Made by a program: the position numbers and the translations under genes. From UBA2767 sp965228625 (GTDB taxonomy: Bacteria; Pseudomonadota; Alphaproteobacteria; Rhizobiales; Methyloligellaceae): a stretch of 64,000 bases of DNA. The notes under the pieces were generated by a model that ran no database searches, was not told where the DNA came from, and saw nothing but the letters and a program-made list of their open reading frames with translations. Positions 17,686 to 26,150 of this stretch are shown here, piece by piece (position 1 is the first letter of the stretch; the number at the start of each line of letters is the position of its first letter). The DNA is taken from contig OZ245829.1 in NCBI GenBank assembly GCA_965228625.1, positions 2,604,001 to 2,668,000 of the forward strand, in the 5' to 3' direction.

Positions 17686-18588
17686 ATGGTCACAACATCC
17701 GAAGCACGCGTCGAAGCCGAATTTGAGGAGCTAACCGACAAGAAGCCGTGGGGCGCCGAAGTCCGGGAGTTCATGCGCAAGCAGCCGCTCGGCACCTTTG
17801 GCGCAGGGATTGTGTTCATCATGGTGTTCGCGGCGATATTCGCCGACGTCATTGCGCCGCACGATCCGATCAACAACTCATATGAGCATATTCTGGAGCC
17901 CTACAGCGCGCAGTATCTTCTCGGCACCGACCAGTTCGGTCGCGACATCCTTTCGCGGATCATTTACGGGGCGCGTACCGCCCTGTTCGTCGGGTTCACG
18001 GCAGCGACGATCGGCGCCGTAACCGGGCTTGTGCTCGGCGTGGCCAGCGCTTACTTCGGCGGCCGTTTCGACCTGATCTTCCAGCGGATCATGGACATCT
18101 TCATGGCCTTTCCGCTGATCATCATGGCATTGGCCGTTGTCGCGATCTTCGGCACCGGCATCCAGAACGTGATCATCGCGATCACCATCCCGTTCATACC
18201 GCGTTGCGCGCGGGTTGTGCGCTCATCCGCGCTCGCAATCCGTGAAATTCCCTATATTGACGCGGCCCGCGCCAACGGGTTTTCCAATTCGCGCATCATC
18301 ATGCGTCATATGGTTCCCAACGTGATGGCGCCGTTCCTGATCATGATCACCGCCTTTGTCGGGCAGGCGATCCTGCTGGAGGCGTCGCTTTCCTATCTCG
18401 GTCTCGGGGTGCAGGAACCGACGCCGGCCTGGGGCCTGATGTTGCAGGGCGGCGCGGAGGAATATGCGGAAAGCGCGCCCTGGGTCGCCATCTGGCCAGG
18501 TGTCGCGGTGTCCCTTGCGGTGTTCGGCTTCAACCTCTTTGGTGACGCCGTGCGCGACACGCTGGATCCAAAGTTACGCTCGCAATAG
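17686..18588 (+). CDS. ABC importer permease (DppC/OppC family)
   Basis: This is the second membrane subunit, 300 residues. An N-terminal OppC_N region (FMRKQPLGTFGAGIVFIMVFAAIFADVIAPHDP) precedes the conserved LGTDQFGRDILSRIIYGARTAL motif and the BPD_transp_1 domain. The EAA loop is IREIPYIDAARANGFSNSRIIMRHMVPN. The LSYLGLGVQEPTPAWGLML stretch and the ending FGDAVRDTLDPKLR are classic for the family. It is the last gene of the importer operon; an intrinsic terminator follows within 60 bases. Confidence 0.93.
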   Translation: MVTTSEARVEAEFEELTDKKPWGAEVREFMRKQPLGTFGAGIVFIMVFAAIFADVIAPHDPINNSYEHILEPYSAQYLLGTDQFGRDILSRIIYGARTALFVGFTAATIGAVTGLVLGVASAYFGGRFDLIFQRIMDIFMAFPLIIMALAVVAIFGTGIQNVIIAITIPFIPRCARVVRSSALAIREIPYIDAARANGFSNSRIIMRHMVPNVMAPFLIMITAFVGQAILLEASLSYLGLGVQEPTPAWGLMLQGGAEEYAESAPWVAIWPGVAVSLAVFGFNLFGDAVRDTLDPKLRSQ

Positions 18589-18610
18589 CGGTATCTCGGT
18601 CAAACGAAAG

Positions 18611-18642
18611 AACCGGCGCCCATCGGGCGCCGGTTTTGTTTT
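18611..18642 (+). terminator. Rho-independent terminator of the ABC importer operon
   Basis: AACCGGCGCCC and GGGCGCCGGTT form an 11-bp perfect stem around a 3-base ATC loop, followed by TTGTTTT. It lies 23 bases after the last permease stop. Because the arms end in AA/TT it can also stop the convergent gene ending at 18659, although the - strand T-run is weaker. Confidence 0.88.
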
Positions 18643-18658
18643 GCGTAGGAGAAAAACG

Positions 18659-19543
18659 TTACTCGGCAGCCGCCTTGGGCGCCTCGCGCTTGTTGTACTT
18701 GGTGCGCAAGGCGTCCCACTCGTCGGCGCCAAACCGGCGAAACACATCCTGCGGGCTCATGTCGCCGGGCGGCTGCGGAAAGGCATTGGTCTCCTTCAGC
18801 TCGGTGAGCAGGAGCTCGCAAAGACCGACCACACTGCGGAACAGCAGGCTCGGCAGAATCGCCAGCTTGTAGCCCATCGCCTCGGCGTCGCCGAACTCAA
18901 CCGCGGGCGTCTTGCCGCGGTGCACCACATTGAGCAGGCACGGGCCGTTGACCAGTTTCGGAACCTCCTTGACTTCCTCGATCGTCTGCGGCGCTTCGAC
19001 GAAGGCGATATCGGCGCCAGCCTCCAGCGCCGCGTTGGCCCGCTTGATGGCCTCTTCAAAGCCGATGACCGCCCGCGAATCGGTACGCGCAATGATCATG
19101 AAGTTCGGATCGGTCCGCGCATCGGCCGCTGCCCGAATCTTTGCCAGGTAGTCCTCGAGCGGGATGACCTGCTTGTCGTCGAGGTGACCGCACTTCTTCG
19201 GGAACTCCTGGTCTTCCATATGAATGGCGGCCACGCCGGCGCGTTCGAACTCCTGAACCGTGCGCACCACGTTCAACTCGTTGCCGTAACCGGTGTCGGC
19301 ATCCGCGATCAGCGGCACGTCGATGCAGGCATTCATGCGCGCCGCGTTCTGCACCATCTCGGTCAGCGTCAGCAGTCCGAAATCGGGATACCCCATGGAA
19401 CCGGACGTTCCCGAACCTGTCATGTAGACGGCCGGAAAACCCGCTTTCCCGACAAGCGTTGCCGTCAGCCCGTCATAGGCCCCGGGGGCAATGGTCATGC
19501 CCTCGCCGTCGATCAGTGTCCTGAGTATCTGTGTCTTGCTCAT
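18659..19543 (-). CDS. Isocitrate lyase / PEP mutase family protein (KKCGH type)
   Basis: This 294-residue TIM-barrel protein belongs to the isocitrate lyase/PEP mutase superfamily. It shows APGAYDGLTATLVGKAGFPAVYMTGSG, the metal-binding VPLIADADTGYGN, the active-site loop EDQEFPKKCGHLDDK, and the IARTDSRAVIGFEEAIKRANA stretch. The cysteine of KKCGH points to a C-C lyase such as a methylisocitrate or dimethylmalate-type lyase rather than a phosphonomutase. ATG 19543 gives the normal N-terminus; the frame runs open to 19660. It is divergent from the AbrB-type transporter, with 260 bases between. It is one of three family members in the window. Confidence 0.88.
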   Translation of the reverse strand: MSKTQILRTLIDGEGMTIAPGAYDGLTATLVGKAGFPAVYMTGSGTSGSMGYPDFGLLTLTEMVQNAARMNACIDVPLIADADTGYGNELNVVRTVQEFERAGVAAIHMEDQEFPKKCGHLDDKQVIPLEDYLAKIRAAADARTDPNFMIIARTDSRAVIGFEEAIKRANAALEAGADIAFVEAPQTIEEVKEVPKLVNGPCLLNVVHRGKTPAVEFGDAEAMGYKLAILPSLLFRSVVGLCELLLTELKETNAFPQPPGDMSPQDVFRRFGADEWDALRTKYNKREAPKAAAE

Positions 19544-19803
19544 GGTCGTTTCCCAACTCCTTGGCTTCCTGGAGGTCTTGTCTGCGTGTCCGGTTTTCCC
19601 GGTGCCGATCGGACCCGGACTCAACGCCGGTTTGCGTCCAGATAGAACACGAGCGTCCACCGCGTCAAATCACCTGTATTCTTCTGAACCTATCCCTGAC
19701 AATTGATGCGCGGTATGTTCCCGCCCAAAGTCCGACTTGAGAAGCGGGCAAAAAACCGGACGCGCCGTTCGGACGCGTCTCCTCACACCGACGACGGGAA
19801 ACC

Positions 19804-20910
19804 ATGCTGGATTGGCGGCAGATCTTCGCCCCCGGACGACTGAAGCGCGTGGCGTTCATCGTCATGACGCTGTTCATCGGGCTCATCGGCGCCGTCCTCT
19901 ACGCCTACACGAACCTGCCGTTGCCGTGGTTTCTCGGGCCGATGCTGGCCTGCCTTGTGGTGCTCACGGTTCGCGCGCCGATCGCGTCGTCACGCCCCCT
20001 TACGCGGCTGATGCGGATTGTCCTCGGCCTCGCCATCGGCAGCGCCTTCACCCCGGAGATGATCGACCGGGCCGGCGAGATGGCAATCAGTCTGATGTTC
20101 GTCTTCCCCTATGTGATTTTCCTCGCCGCAATCGGTTACCCCTATTTCCGACTGTTCCCCGGCTTCGACCGGGTCACGTCGTTCCTCGCGGCGGTGCCGG
20201 GCGGCTTCCAGACGATGATCGCCATCGGCGAGGACCGCAAGTGCGACATCCGCAAGCTGTCCATCGTCCACAGCACGCGCATTCTCGTAATCGTCGTGCT
20301 CGTCCCGCTCTGGATCCAGTTTTCCGAGTCCATCGAGCTGCCGAGCACCATTGCCGTCGCCACGTATTTCACCGAGCTGACCTGGCAGGACGTGCTCATC
20401 CTGATCGCCTGCGGCATCTTCGGCGACTGGGCCGCGCGCCGTGTCGGCATTTCCGGCGCCGCGATCATCGGCCCGATGCTCGTAAACGGCGCGCTGCATA
20501 TGTTCGGCTGGGTCGAAACGCGCATGCCGATCGAACTCGTCAACGCGGCGCAGCTCGTCATCGGCGTTCATATCGGTTGCCAGTTCGTGGGGCTGACGCT
20601 GCGCGACATCATCAATCCCGTTTTGATCGCGTTCGGGTACTCCATCCTGCTGCTCGCGGGCGCGGCCTTCTTCACCGTGCTCGTCGTCTGGGCCACGGGC
20701 ATCAACGAGTATGCGGTTGCGCTTGCCTATGCGCCCGGCGGTCAGCCCGAAATGAACCTCATCGCTCTGGTGCTCAACTTCGATCCGGCCTATGTCGCCC
20801 TGCACCATCTTCTGCGCGTGATGATCATCATCGTGCTTGCGCAGTTCATCATCTCGCGGTTTCTGAAAACACCGGAAGGCGCCGCCAAGACCGGCGATCA
20901 AGGCGCGTAG
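19804..20910 (+). CDS. AbrB-family integral membrane protein
   Basis: This 368-residue polytopic protein has about ten hydrophobic segments in two similar halves and matches the family annotated as AbrB or 'ammonia monooxygenase'-like. Recognisable points are LPWFLGPMLACLVV near residue 40, PGGFQTMIAIGED, SGAAIIGPMLVNGALHMFGW and YAPGGQPEMNLIAL. The repeated PGG and GPML motifs reflect the internal duplication. Function is not established; a carboxylate or small-molecule transport role is plausible next to the catabolic genes here. The name should not be read as the Bacillus DNA-binding AbrB. Confidence 0.82.
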   Translation: MLDWRQIFAPGRLKRVAFIVMTLFIGLIGAVLYAYTNLPLPWFLGPMLACLVVLTVRAPIASSRPLTRLMRIVLGLAIGSAFTPEMIDRAGEMAISLMFVFPYVIFLAAIGYPYFRLFPGFDRVTSFLAAVPGGFQTMIAIGEDRKCDIRKLSIVHSTRILVIVVLVPLWIQFSESIELPSTIAVATYFTELTWQDVLILIACGIFGDWAARRVGISGAAIIGPMLVNGALHMFGWVETRMPIELVNAAQLVIGVHIGCQFVGLTLRDIINPVLIAFGYSILLLAGAAFFTVLVVWATGINEYAVALAYAPGGQPEMNLIALVLNFDPAYVALHHLLRVMIIIVLAQFIISRFLKTPEGAAKTGDQGA

Positions 20911-20971
20911 TCATGGCCCGCGCCGGCTTGCTATAGTGCAAAAAAACAAAAGACGAAGGGAGGACAGCAAC

Positions 20972-21838
20972 GTGGCACAGCCCGCCCAAACCGCCAGCCC
21001 GGCAACAAACACGCTCGACATTCGCCCTGTGGCCGGTGCAATCGGCGCCGAGGTCTTAGGTGTCGATCTGGCGCAGGACATGAGCGACGAGGTGATCTCG
21101 GAAATCCGGCGCGCCCTGCTCGATCACCTCGTCATCTTCTTCCGCGACCAGGACATCACGCCGGAACAGCATCTCGCCTTCGCCAGGCGTTTCGGCGAGA
21201 CCGTCGAGTATCCGCTTGTGAAGGGCGTCGAGGGCCATCCGGAAATCATGCTTGTGGTCAAACACGAGCACGAGACGGTGAATTTCGGCGGACTCTGGCA
21301 CTCCGATACCACCTACCTCGAAAAACCGCCCATGGGCTCGATTCTGGTGGCGCGCGAACTCCCGCCCTATGGCGGCGACACCCTGTTCGCCAACATGTAC
21401 ATGGCTTACGAGACCCTCTCCGACGGGCTCAAGGAACTGCTCGCCCCGCTCAAAGGCGTGAGCGTGTCGAACCGGCCGCGGGTTCAGGCAACGCGCCAGG
21501 AGCGCATGGCCGACAGCGCCAAGGTCACGCCGGAGACGGTGCTGACCGCGGTTCACCCGGCGATCCGCACGCACCCGGAAACGGGCCGCAAGGCGCTCTA
21601 CGTCAACGGCGCGCATACGATCCGCTTCGACGGCATGACCGAGGCCGAAAGCGCGCCCTTGCTGGACTATCTCTTCGCGCACCAGGCACGCCCGGAATTC
21701 ACATGCCGGTTCCGGTGGAAGCCCGGTTCCATCGCCTTCTGGGACAATCGCGCGACCCAGCACAACCCCATCAACGACTATCACGGCTTCAAACGGGTGA
21801 TGCACCGCATCACCATTGCCGGTGAGATACCCGAATAA
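20972..21838 (+). CDS. TauD/TfdA-family 2-oxoglutarate-dependent dioxygenase
   Basis: This is a cytoplasmic Fe(II)/2-oxoglutarate dioxygenase of 288 residues. The iron ligands are in LWHSDTTYLEKPP (His and Asp) and in NRATQHNPINDYHGFKRVMHR (distal His). The Arg that binds the 2-oxoglutarate carboxylate lies shortly after. The preceding LPPYGGDTLFANMYMAYETLS stretch is typical. GTG 20972 has GGGAGG upstream and is preferred over the GTG at 20936. Family substrates include taurine, 2,4-D, alkyl sulfates and other acids, and the sequence does not decide between them. It lies 61 bases after the AbrB-type gene and just before an SDR gene. Confidence 0.9.
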   Translation: MAQPAQTASPATNTLDIRPVAGAIGAEVLGVDLAQDMSDEVISEIRRALLDHLVIFFRDQDITPEQHLAFARRFGETVEYPLVKGVEGHPEIMLVVKHEHETVNFGGLWHSDTTYLEKPPMGSILVARELPPYGGDTLFANMYMAYETLSDGLKELLAPLKGVSVSNRPRVQATRQERMADSAKVTPETVLTAVHPAIRTHPETGRKALYVNGAHTIRFDGMTEAESAPLLDYLFAHQARPEFTCRFRWKPGSIAFWDNRATQHNPINDYHGFKRVMHRITIAGEIPE

Positions 21839-21858
21839 TCACCTGAACAGAGGAAAAG

Positions 21859-22605
21859 ATGACGGAGCTTCGCAGAACGGCCCTGATTACGGGCTCGGGA
21901 CGAAATATCGGTCGCGCGACGGCCCTGGCCCTCGCGGCCAAGGGACACAACGTGGTTGTCAACGGATCAAGCAACAAGGACGCCTGTGACGCGGTCGCGG
22001 CGGAAGCCGCCAAGCTGGGCGCGAAGACGCTTGTCGTGATGGGAGACGTCGGCGACGCCAAGACTTGCGGCGACATCGCCGGCGCCGCGCTCGATGAGTT
22101 CGGGACGGTCGACATCCTCGTCAACAACGCCGCCATCCGCCCGGAGAGCCCGTTCCTCGATATGAGCGAGGAGGAGTGGAACCGGGTGCTCGCGGTCGAC
22201 ATGTCGGCGGCTTTCTGGCTGTCGCGCGCCTGCCTGCCCGGCATGATCGACAAGGGTTGGGGACGCATCGTCAACATCGCCGGCATGAACGCGATTCACG
22301 GGTACAAGGAACGCGCGCATGTCTCGGTCGCCAAGCACGCCGCCTGGGGCCTGACCAAGTCGCTTGCGAAGGAGTTCGGCGCGCGCGGCGTCTCCACCAA
22401 CATCGTCTCGCCGGGACCGATCGCCGGCGACCATCCGGACAATCCGGAGATGGCGGCGCATATCGCCGCACAGGAATCCAGAATACCCGTCGGCCGCCTC
22501 GGATTGCCGGAGGAGGTCGCCGCAGCCATCTGCCTGCTCGCGTCCGACGAGGGCGCCTTCATCAACGGCCAGATGATACAGGTGAACGGCGGCACCCAGA
22601 CCTGA
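21859..22605 (+). CDS. Short-chain dehydrogenase/reductase
   Basis: This is a classical 248-residue NAD(P)-dependent SDR. The cofactor motif is ITGSGRNIGRATALALAAKG, NNAAIRPES is the structural NNAG motif, and the catalytic set appears as NIAGMNAIHGYKERAHVSVAKHA. In the expected YxxxK position the sequence reads HVSVAK, so the catalytic Tyr is replaced by His. The usual ASxxG Ser is read as GMN. C-terminal GQMIQVNGGTQT is typical. The odd active site makes ordinary ketoreductase activity uncertain. RBS GAGGAAAAG lies upstream. It is probably co-transcribed with the dioxygenase. Confidence 0.87.
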   Translation: MTELRRTALITGSGRNIGRATALALAAKGHNVVVNGSSNKDACDAVAAEAAKLGAKTLVVMGDVGDAKTCGDIAGAALDEFGTVDILVNNAAIRPESPFLDMSEEEWNRVLAVDMSAAFWLSRACLPGMIDKGWGRIVNIAGMNAIHGYKERAHVSVAKHAAWGLTKSLAKEFGARGVSTNIVSPGPIAGDHPDNPEMAAHIAAQESRIPVGRLGLPEEVAAAICLLASDEGAFINGQMIQVNGGTQT

Positions 22606-22630
22606 GTTTCGTCATCACAAGCTGGTGTCG

Positions 22631-22663
22631 GCAGCCCGGCCGCGTGTGACTTGGCGGGGCTGC
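22631..22663 (+). terminator. Stem-loop after the SDR gene
   Basis: GCAGCCC (22631-22637) pairs with GGGCTGC (22657-22663), and an inner CGC/GCG can extend the stem. The following bases are TATTCTAG rather than a T-run, so this is a weak or Rho-assisted terminator. It separates the catabolic genes from the membrane cassette that follows. Confidence 0.4.
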
Positions 22664-22731
22664 TATTCTAGAATTCGTGGTCCTGTGATCAGGACGGCTC
22701 GTGCCCTCGTTGACCGGGGGAAGGAGGTCAC

Positions 22732-23349
22732 TTGGCGCACCGTTACCTTCTGATTTTGCGTTATGCATTGATCAATATCGTGGCCGCCGGCCTGGCGGTC
22801 GCCGCATGGATGCAGGGCTGGCTCGAAGGAATGCTCGAGCCCAACACCGCGATCCTCTCCGGGATTATTTTTGCCGTTTTCCTGTATGGCCTCGCCCTGT
22901 GCGGCAGCCGGATCTGGCAGACATCCGTCGCCCTCAACGATCTGAAGGAGGGAGGCAAGACGGCGGCGGCGCGCGCCGCCAGATACATGGCGTCGGCCCG
23001 CACCAGGGACGCGGAAAGCCGTACTCTCCAGGTCAACACCCTGCGGCTGAAACTGTCACACCGTATCCAGATCGTGCGCACCATTGCCAACCTGCTGGTC
23101 TTTCTTGGCCTCATTGGCACGGTCATCGGCTTCATCGTCGCCTTGTCCGGGGTCAACGCGCAGGCCGTCTCGCAGGCTGACAGCGTGGCGAGCATGGTGG
23201 CAACATTGATCCAGGGCATGTCGATCGCGCTGTATACGACGCTGCTGGGCGCGGTGCTCAATGTCTGGCTGAACATCAATTACCGCGTTCTGGCGACGGG
23301 GACGGTCAATCTGATTTCCGAGATCGTCCGGTTTGGAGAGAGCAAGTGA
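22732..23349 (+). CDS. MotA/TolQ/ExbB-type membrane protein
   Basis: This 205-residue protein has four predicted membrane segments, at about 5-27, 40-58, 119-139 and 160-182, with a cytoplasmic basic region (60-115) between the second and third. The last two segments, with LVFLGLIGTVIGFIVALS and LIQGMSIALYTTLLGAVLNVW, match the MotA_TolQ_ExbB proton-channel domain. The start is TTG, chosen because a perfect AAGGAGG lies 7 bases upstream. Its stop overlaps the GTG of the next gene. It is inferred to form the channel ring of a proton-driven stator with the ExbD-like partner. It is shorter than TolQ, and no exbB gene name is justified. Confidence 0.83.
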   Translation: MAHRYLLILRYALINIVAAGLAVAAWMQGWLEGMLEPNTAILSGIIFAVFLYGLALCGSRIWQTSVALNDLKEGGKTAAARAARYMASARTRDAESRTLQVNTLRLKLSHRIQIVRTIANLLVFLGLIGTVIGFIVALSGVNAQAVSQADSVASMVATLIQGMSIALYTTLLGAVLNVWLNINYRVLATGTVNLISEIVRFGESK

Positions 23350-23960
23350 CGCCGCTCAACGAATTCGAAGACGACACCACGGATACCGTCTTTCGTGACG
23401 TCATCCTGCTCACGCTCGTCGGCTTCGTCGCCATGGTCATCATGCTGCTGCCGCATATCACGAAGGAAGAAGAGGATTCCGAGGACCACAAGGCGCCCGG
23501 CAACGTGATCGTCGAGTTGCACTGGCCGAGCGAGATGAATGTCGACGTCGATCTGTGGGTAAAGGGGCCGAAGTCGACGCCGGTGGGCTTCTGGAATCAG
23601 GGCAACGACGTGTTCAACCTGCTGCGCGACGATCTCGGCACCGAGGGCGATGCCACCAACGAGAACTACGAGATCAGCTACAGCCGCGGCATTCCGCCCG
23701 GCGAGTACATCGTCAACGTCCACATGTATGGTATCGTCCCGACGGGCCTCGTGGTTCCGGCCAAGGTCGTCGTTTCCGTGCGCAGCAAGTACGATTCCGC
23801 ACGGCAGATCCTCATGTCGACCGTGGAGCTGAGCCAGCGCAATCAGGAGGAAACCGCGTTCCGGTTCCGCCTGACGGCGGACGGCGACCTCGTGGAGGGC
23901 AGCGTTTCGACCCTCCGCCGCCCGCTCATCACCGGCTACGAGCGCAGTCAGACCAAATAG
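23346..23960 (+). CDS. ExbD-like single-pass protein with a periplasmic beta-sandwich domain
   Basis: This 204-residue protein has a short acidic cytoplasmic N-terminus, one membrane segment (about 19-38) and a ~165-residue outer part. The segment FRDVILLTLVGFVAM aligns well with the ExbD/TolR motif FIDVMLVLLI, placing Asp18 at the proton-carrying Asp. The periplasmic part (VDVDLWVKGP..., PPGEYIVNVHMYG) looks like a DUF2135/PPC-type beta domain rather than the TolR/ExbD periplasmic fold. GTG 23346 overlaps the preceding stop. The pairing suggests a stator whose outer domain binds something other than TonB or Pal. The assignment is by eye and tentative. Confidence 0.75.
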   Translation: MTPLNEFEDDTTDTVFRDVILLTLVGFVAMVIMLLPHITKEEEDSEDHKAPGNVIVELHWPSEMNVDVDLWVKGPKSTPVGFWNQGNDVFNLLRDDLGTEGDATNENYEISYSRGIPPGEYIVNVHMYGIVPTGLVVPAKVVVSVRSKYDSARQILMSTVELSQRNQEETAFRFRLTADGDLVEGSVSTLRRPLITGYERSQTK

Positions 23961-23983
23961 GACCAGACGGAAAGGAACCGGCC

Positions 23984-24502
23984 ATGGACGTGATCTACTA
24001 CATCTTTGCCGCGGCGGTCGGGACAGCTGCCTTGCTGGCATCCATCGCGATCTGGGCGCCGCGCAACACGCCCATCCGTGTGCTCGCGCTCGCTGCGATG
24101 ACCCTGTTCCTGCCGATTGTCTACGTCCAGTTCGTCGGCCTGCTTTCCAAGCCAAAACCGGTCGAATGGGCGTGGCTCGAGCGCGATGTCGACCGGGCCG
24201 AAGTCCTGAGTGTCAGCTTCGACGAGGGCAAGGCGATCTACGTCTGGCTGCGCCTAAACGGCATGATCCAGCCCCGCTTCTATTCGCTGCCGTGGCGCCA
24301 GCAGGTTGCGGAAGACCTGGAAGACGCCATGGAACAGGCGTCGCGCACGCGCTCCAGCGTGATCGTCAGGGACCCGTTCTCCAAACGCTCGCTCGAGGAA
24401 CGCGGCGGCGTTTCGGTGGAGATCATTCCGCCGGCGACGCAGCCACGCAAAAAGCCGGTTACCCCGCCGCGCGTCTATAACCCGCGCAGCCCCCAGATCT
24501 AG
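23984..24502 (+). CDS. Two-pass membrane protein of unknown function, third gene of the ExbB/ExbD-like cassette
   Basis: The 172-residue protein has two N-terminal membrane segments (about 4-23 and 32-53), then a soluble domain of ~120 residues with EGKAIYVWLRLNGMIQPRFYSLPW and a Pro/Arg-rich end (IPPATQPRKKPVTPP). With both ends likely cytoplasmic, the soluble part would face the cytoplasm. I recognise no characterised family. ATG 23984 has AAAGGAA upstream and lies 23 bases after the ExbD-like gene. The frame runs open much further upstream, but that part is a shadow of the previous gene. It is probably an accessory subunit of the same membrane machine. Confidence 0.8.
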   Translation: MDVIYYIFAAAVGTAALLASIAIWAPRNTPIRVLALAAMTLFLPIVYVQFVGLLSKPKPVEWAWLERDVDRAEVLSVSFDEGKAIYVWLRLNGMIQPRFYSLPWRQQVAEDLEDAMEQASRTRSSVIVRDPFSKRSLEERGGVSVEIIPPATQPRKKPVTPPRVYNPRSPQI

Positions 24503-24517
24503 CCGGAGCGCCGCGCG

Positions 24518-25291
24518 TTACGTCTTGTAGCTCTCGTCCGCCCGGTCGAGCTTGCGCAGAAGCGCCGGCCATTCACGGACGCCGACGGGTCGGTGGCCAC
24601 CCGGCGCGTTCGCCTCGCGGTTGCGCTCGATGGTTACGTCCTGAACGTCCTTGGGGATCGGCATCAGCTCAACCCCGGCCTGCTGGCAGGCGAGCTGCAT
24701 GCGGCAGGCGCGTTCGGCGCGGTACATCCATACGAACGCCTCGCCCACGGTCTGCCCGACGGTGAGGAGCCCGTGGTTGCGCAGCACGAGCACGCGGTTG
24801 TCGCCGAGATCGCGCACGATGCGCTCGCGCTCGTCGAGGTCCGTCGCAATGCCCTCATAGTCGTGATACGAGGTCATGGCGATAACCGCGAGCGCGTGCT
24901 GGGTAAGCGGCAGGATGCCGTCCTTCTGCGTCGCGACGCCGGTGCCCGCCGTCGTATGGGTGTGCATGACGCAGGCAATGTCCGGCTTGGCCATATGCAC
25001 GGCCGAGTGAATGACGAACCCGGCCGGATTGACGTCGTACTCGGTCGGCGACAGGACATTGCCCTCCTCGTCGACCTTGATGAGCGACGACGCGGTGATC
25101 TCCTCGAACAGCAGGCCATAGGGGTTGATCAGAAACTGGTCCTTTGCATCGGGGACGCGCACCGACAGGTGCGTGCCGAGCAGATCGGTCCAGCCGAACA
25201 TGTCGACGAGCCGGTAGGCGGCGGCGAGGTCGACGCGGGCCTGCCACTCCGCATTGGAAATCTGTTCGCGGATATCTACTGCAACAGCCAT
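24518..25291 (-). CDS. Class II aldolase/adducin family protein
   Basis: This 257-residue protein has the class II aldolase fold of zinc-dependent fuculose- and ribulose-phosphate aldolases. It shows GWTDLLGTHLSVRVP, FLINPYGLLFEEITASSLIKVD, a metal-binding VMHTHTTAGTGVA, and a later LVLRNHGLLTVGQTVGEAFVWMYRAERAC. The His pair HTHT and the later NHG His are the expected metal ligands. ATG 25291 has AGGAGAG upstream, and the frame runs open to 25396 inside the next gene. It follows the enoyl-CoA hydratase by 26 bases. Substrate is unknown; relatives also act as decarboxylases. Confidence 0.88.
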   Translation of the reverse strand: MAVAVDIREQISNAEWQARVDLAAAYRLVDMFGWTDLLGTHLSVRVPDAKDQFLINPYGLLFEEITASSLIKVDEEGNVLSPTEYDVNPAGFVIHSAVHMAKPDIACVMHTHTTAGTGVATQKDGILPLTQHALAVIAMTSYHDYEGIATDLDERERIVRDLGDNRVLVLRNHGLLTVGQTVGEAFVWMYRAERACRMQLACQQAGVELMPIPKDVQDVTIERNREANAPGGHRPVGVREWPALLRKLDRADESYKT

Positions 25292-25317
25292 TTTCTTTTC
25301 TCTCCTGAATCTGCCGC

Positions 25318-26124
25318 CTAGCGGCCCTTGAACTCCGGCTTGCGTTTCTCCATGAAGGCCCGGCGCCCCTCCACATAGTCTTCCGAGTCGAAGCACGCCT
25401 GCACCATGTCCTCCAGAGCCTCCAGATCGCGGTCCTCCGGATCCTTCGTGATCTCGCGGGCGGCGCGCTTCACCGCAGCGATGGTCAAGGGCGCGTTTTC
25501 GCCGATACGGCTCGTGATGCCATCGACTGTCTCATCGAGCTGATCGTCGGGCACAGCCGCGTTGACCAGCCCCATGTCGTAGGCTTCCTGTGCGGAAAAC
25601 TGGCGAGCGGTGTAAAAGATCTCCATCGCCCGGGAAACGCCGACGATATCCGACAACCGCTTCAGGCCATCATAGCCGTAGCCCAGCCCGAGTTTCGCAG
25701 CGGGGACCGCGAACCGCGCGCTCTCGTTGCAGATGCGCAGATCACAACACATGGCGAGCGCGGCGCCGCCGCCGATACAGTACCCCTCGATGCGCGCGAT
25801 CGTCGGTTTGGGGAAGTTGTACAACCGCTCATACGCCGCCTTGGAGGCCTCCGCGTAGGCGGCGACCGCTTCCTTGGTGGCGCGTTCGGATTCGAACTTG
25901 GAGATGTCGGCGCCGGAAACAAAGGCCTTCCCGCCCGCTCCGGTCACGACCAGAACGCGGATCCCGTCGTCGGCCAGGAAGTCGTCCATGACGGTGCTCA
26001 TGGCCTCCCACATGTCGAGCGACACGGCGTTGTGCTTTTCCGGATTGTTGAAAATGACGTGGCCGACCGGGCCGTCCTTGCGGCCAATCATCTTGTCTTC
26101 GGTTTTGGCGATATCAAGCATCAT
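25318..26124 (-). CDS. Enoyl-CoA hydratase/isomerase family protein
   Basis: This 268-residue crotonase-fold enzyme acts on CoA thioesters. It has HVIFNNPEKHNAVSLDMWEAM, the oxyanion-hole region KAFVSGADISKFES, and the second conserved block KPTIARIEGYCIGGGAALAMCCDLRIC. The usual catalytic Glu positions are in the stretch SARFAVPAAKLGLGYG, where Glu is not obvious, so it may not be a standard hydratase. C-terminal EGRRAFMEKRKPEFKGR is normal. It lies between a CaiB-type CoA transferase (26 bases upstream) and the aldolase, suggesting a CoA-activated acid pathway. Confidence 0.9.
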   Translation of the reverse strand: MMLDIAKTEDKMIGRKDGPVGHVIFNNPEKHNAVSLDMWEAMSTVMDDFLADDGIRVLVVTGAGGKAFVSGADISKFESERATKEAVAAYAEASKAAYERLYNFPKPTIARIEGYCIGGGAALAMCCDLRICNESARFAVPAAKLGLGYGYDGLKRLSDIVGVSRAMEIFYTARQFSAQEAYDMGLVNAAVPDDQLDETVDGITSRIGENAPLTIAAVKRAAREITKDPEDRDLEALEDMVQACFDSEDYVEGRRAFMEKRKPEFKGR

Positions 26125-26150
26125 ACTGTCCCTGTCTGGCAGGCGCCGTA

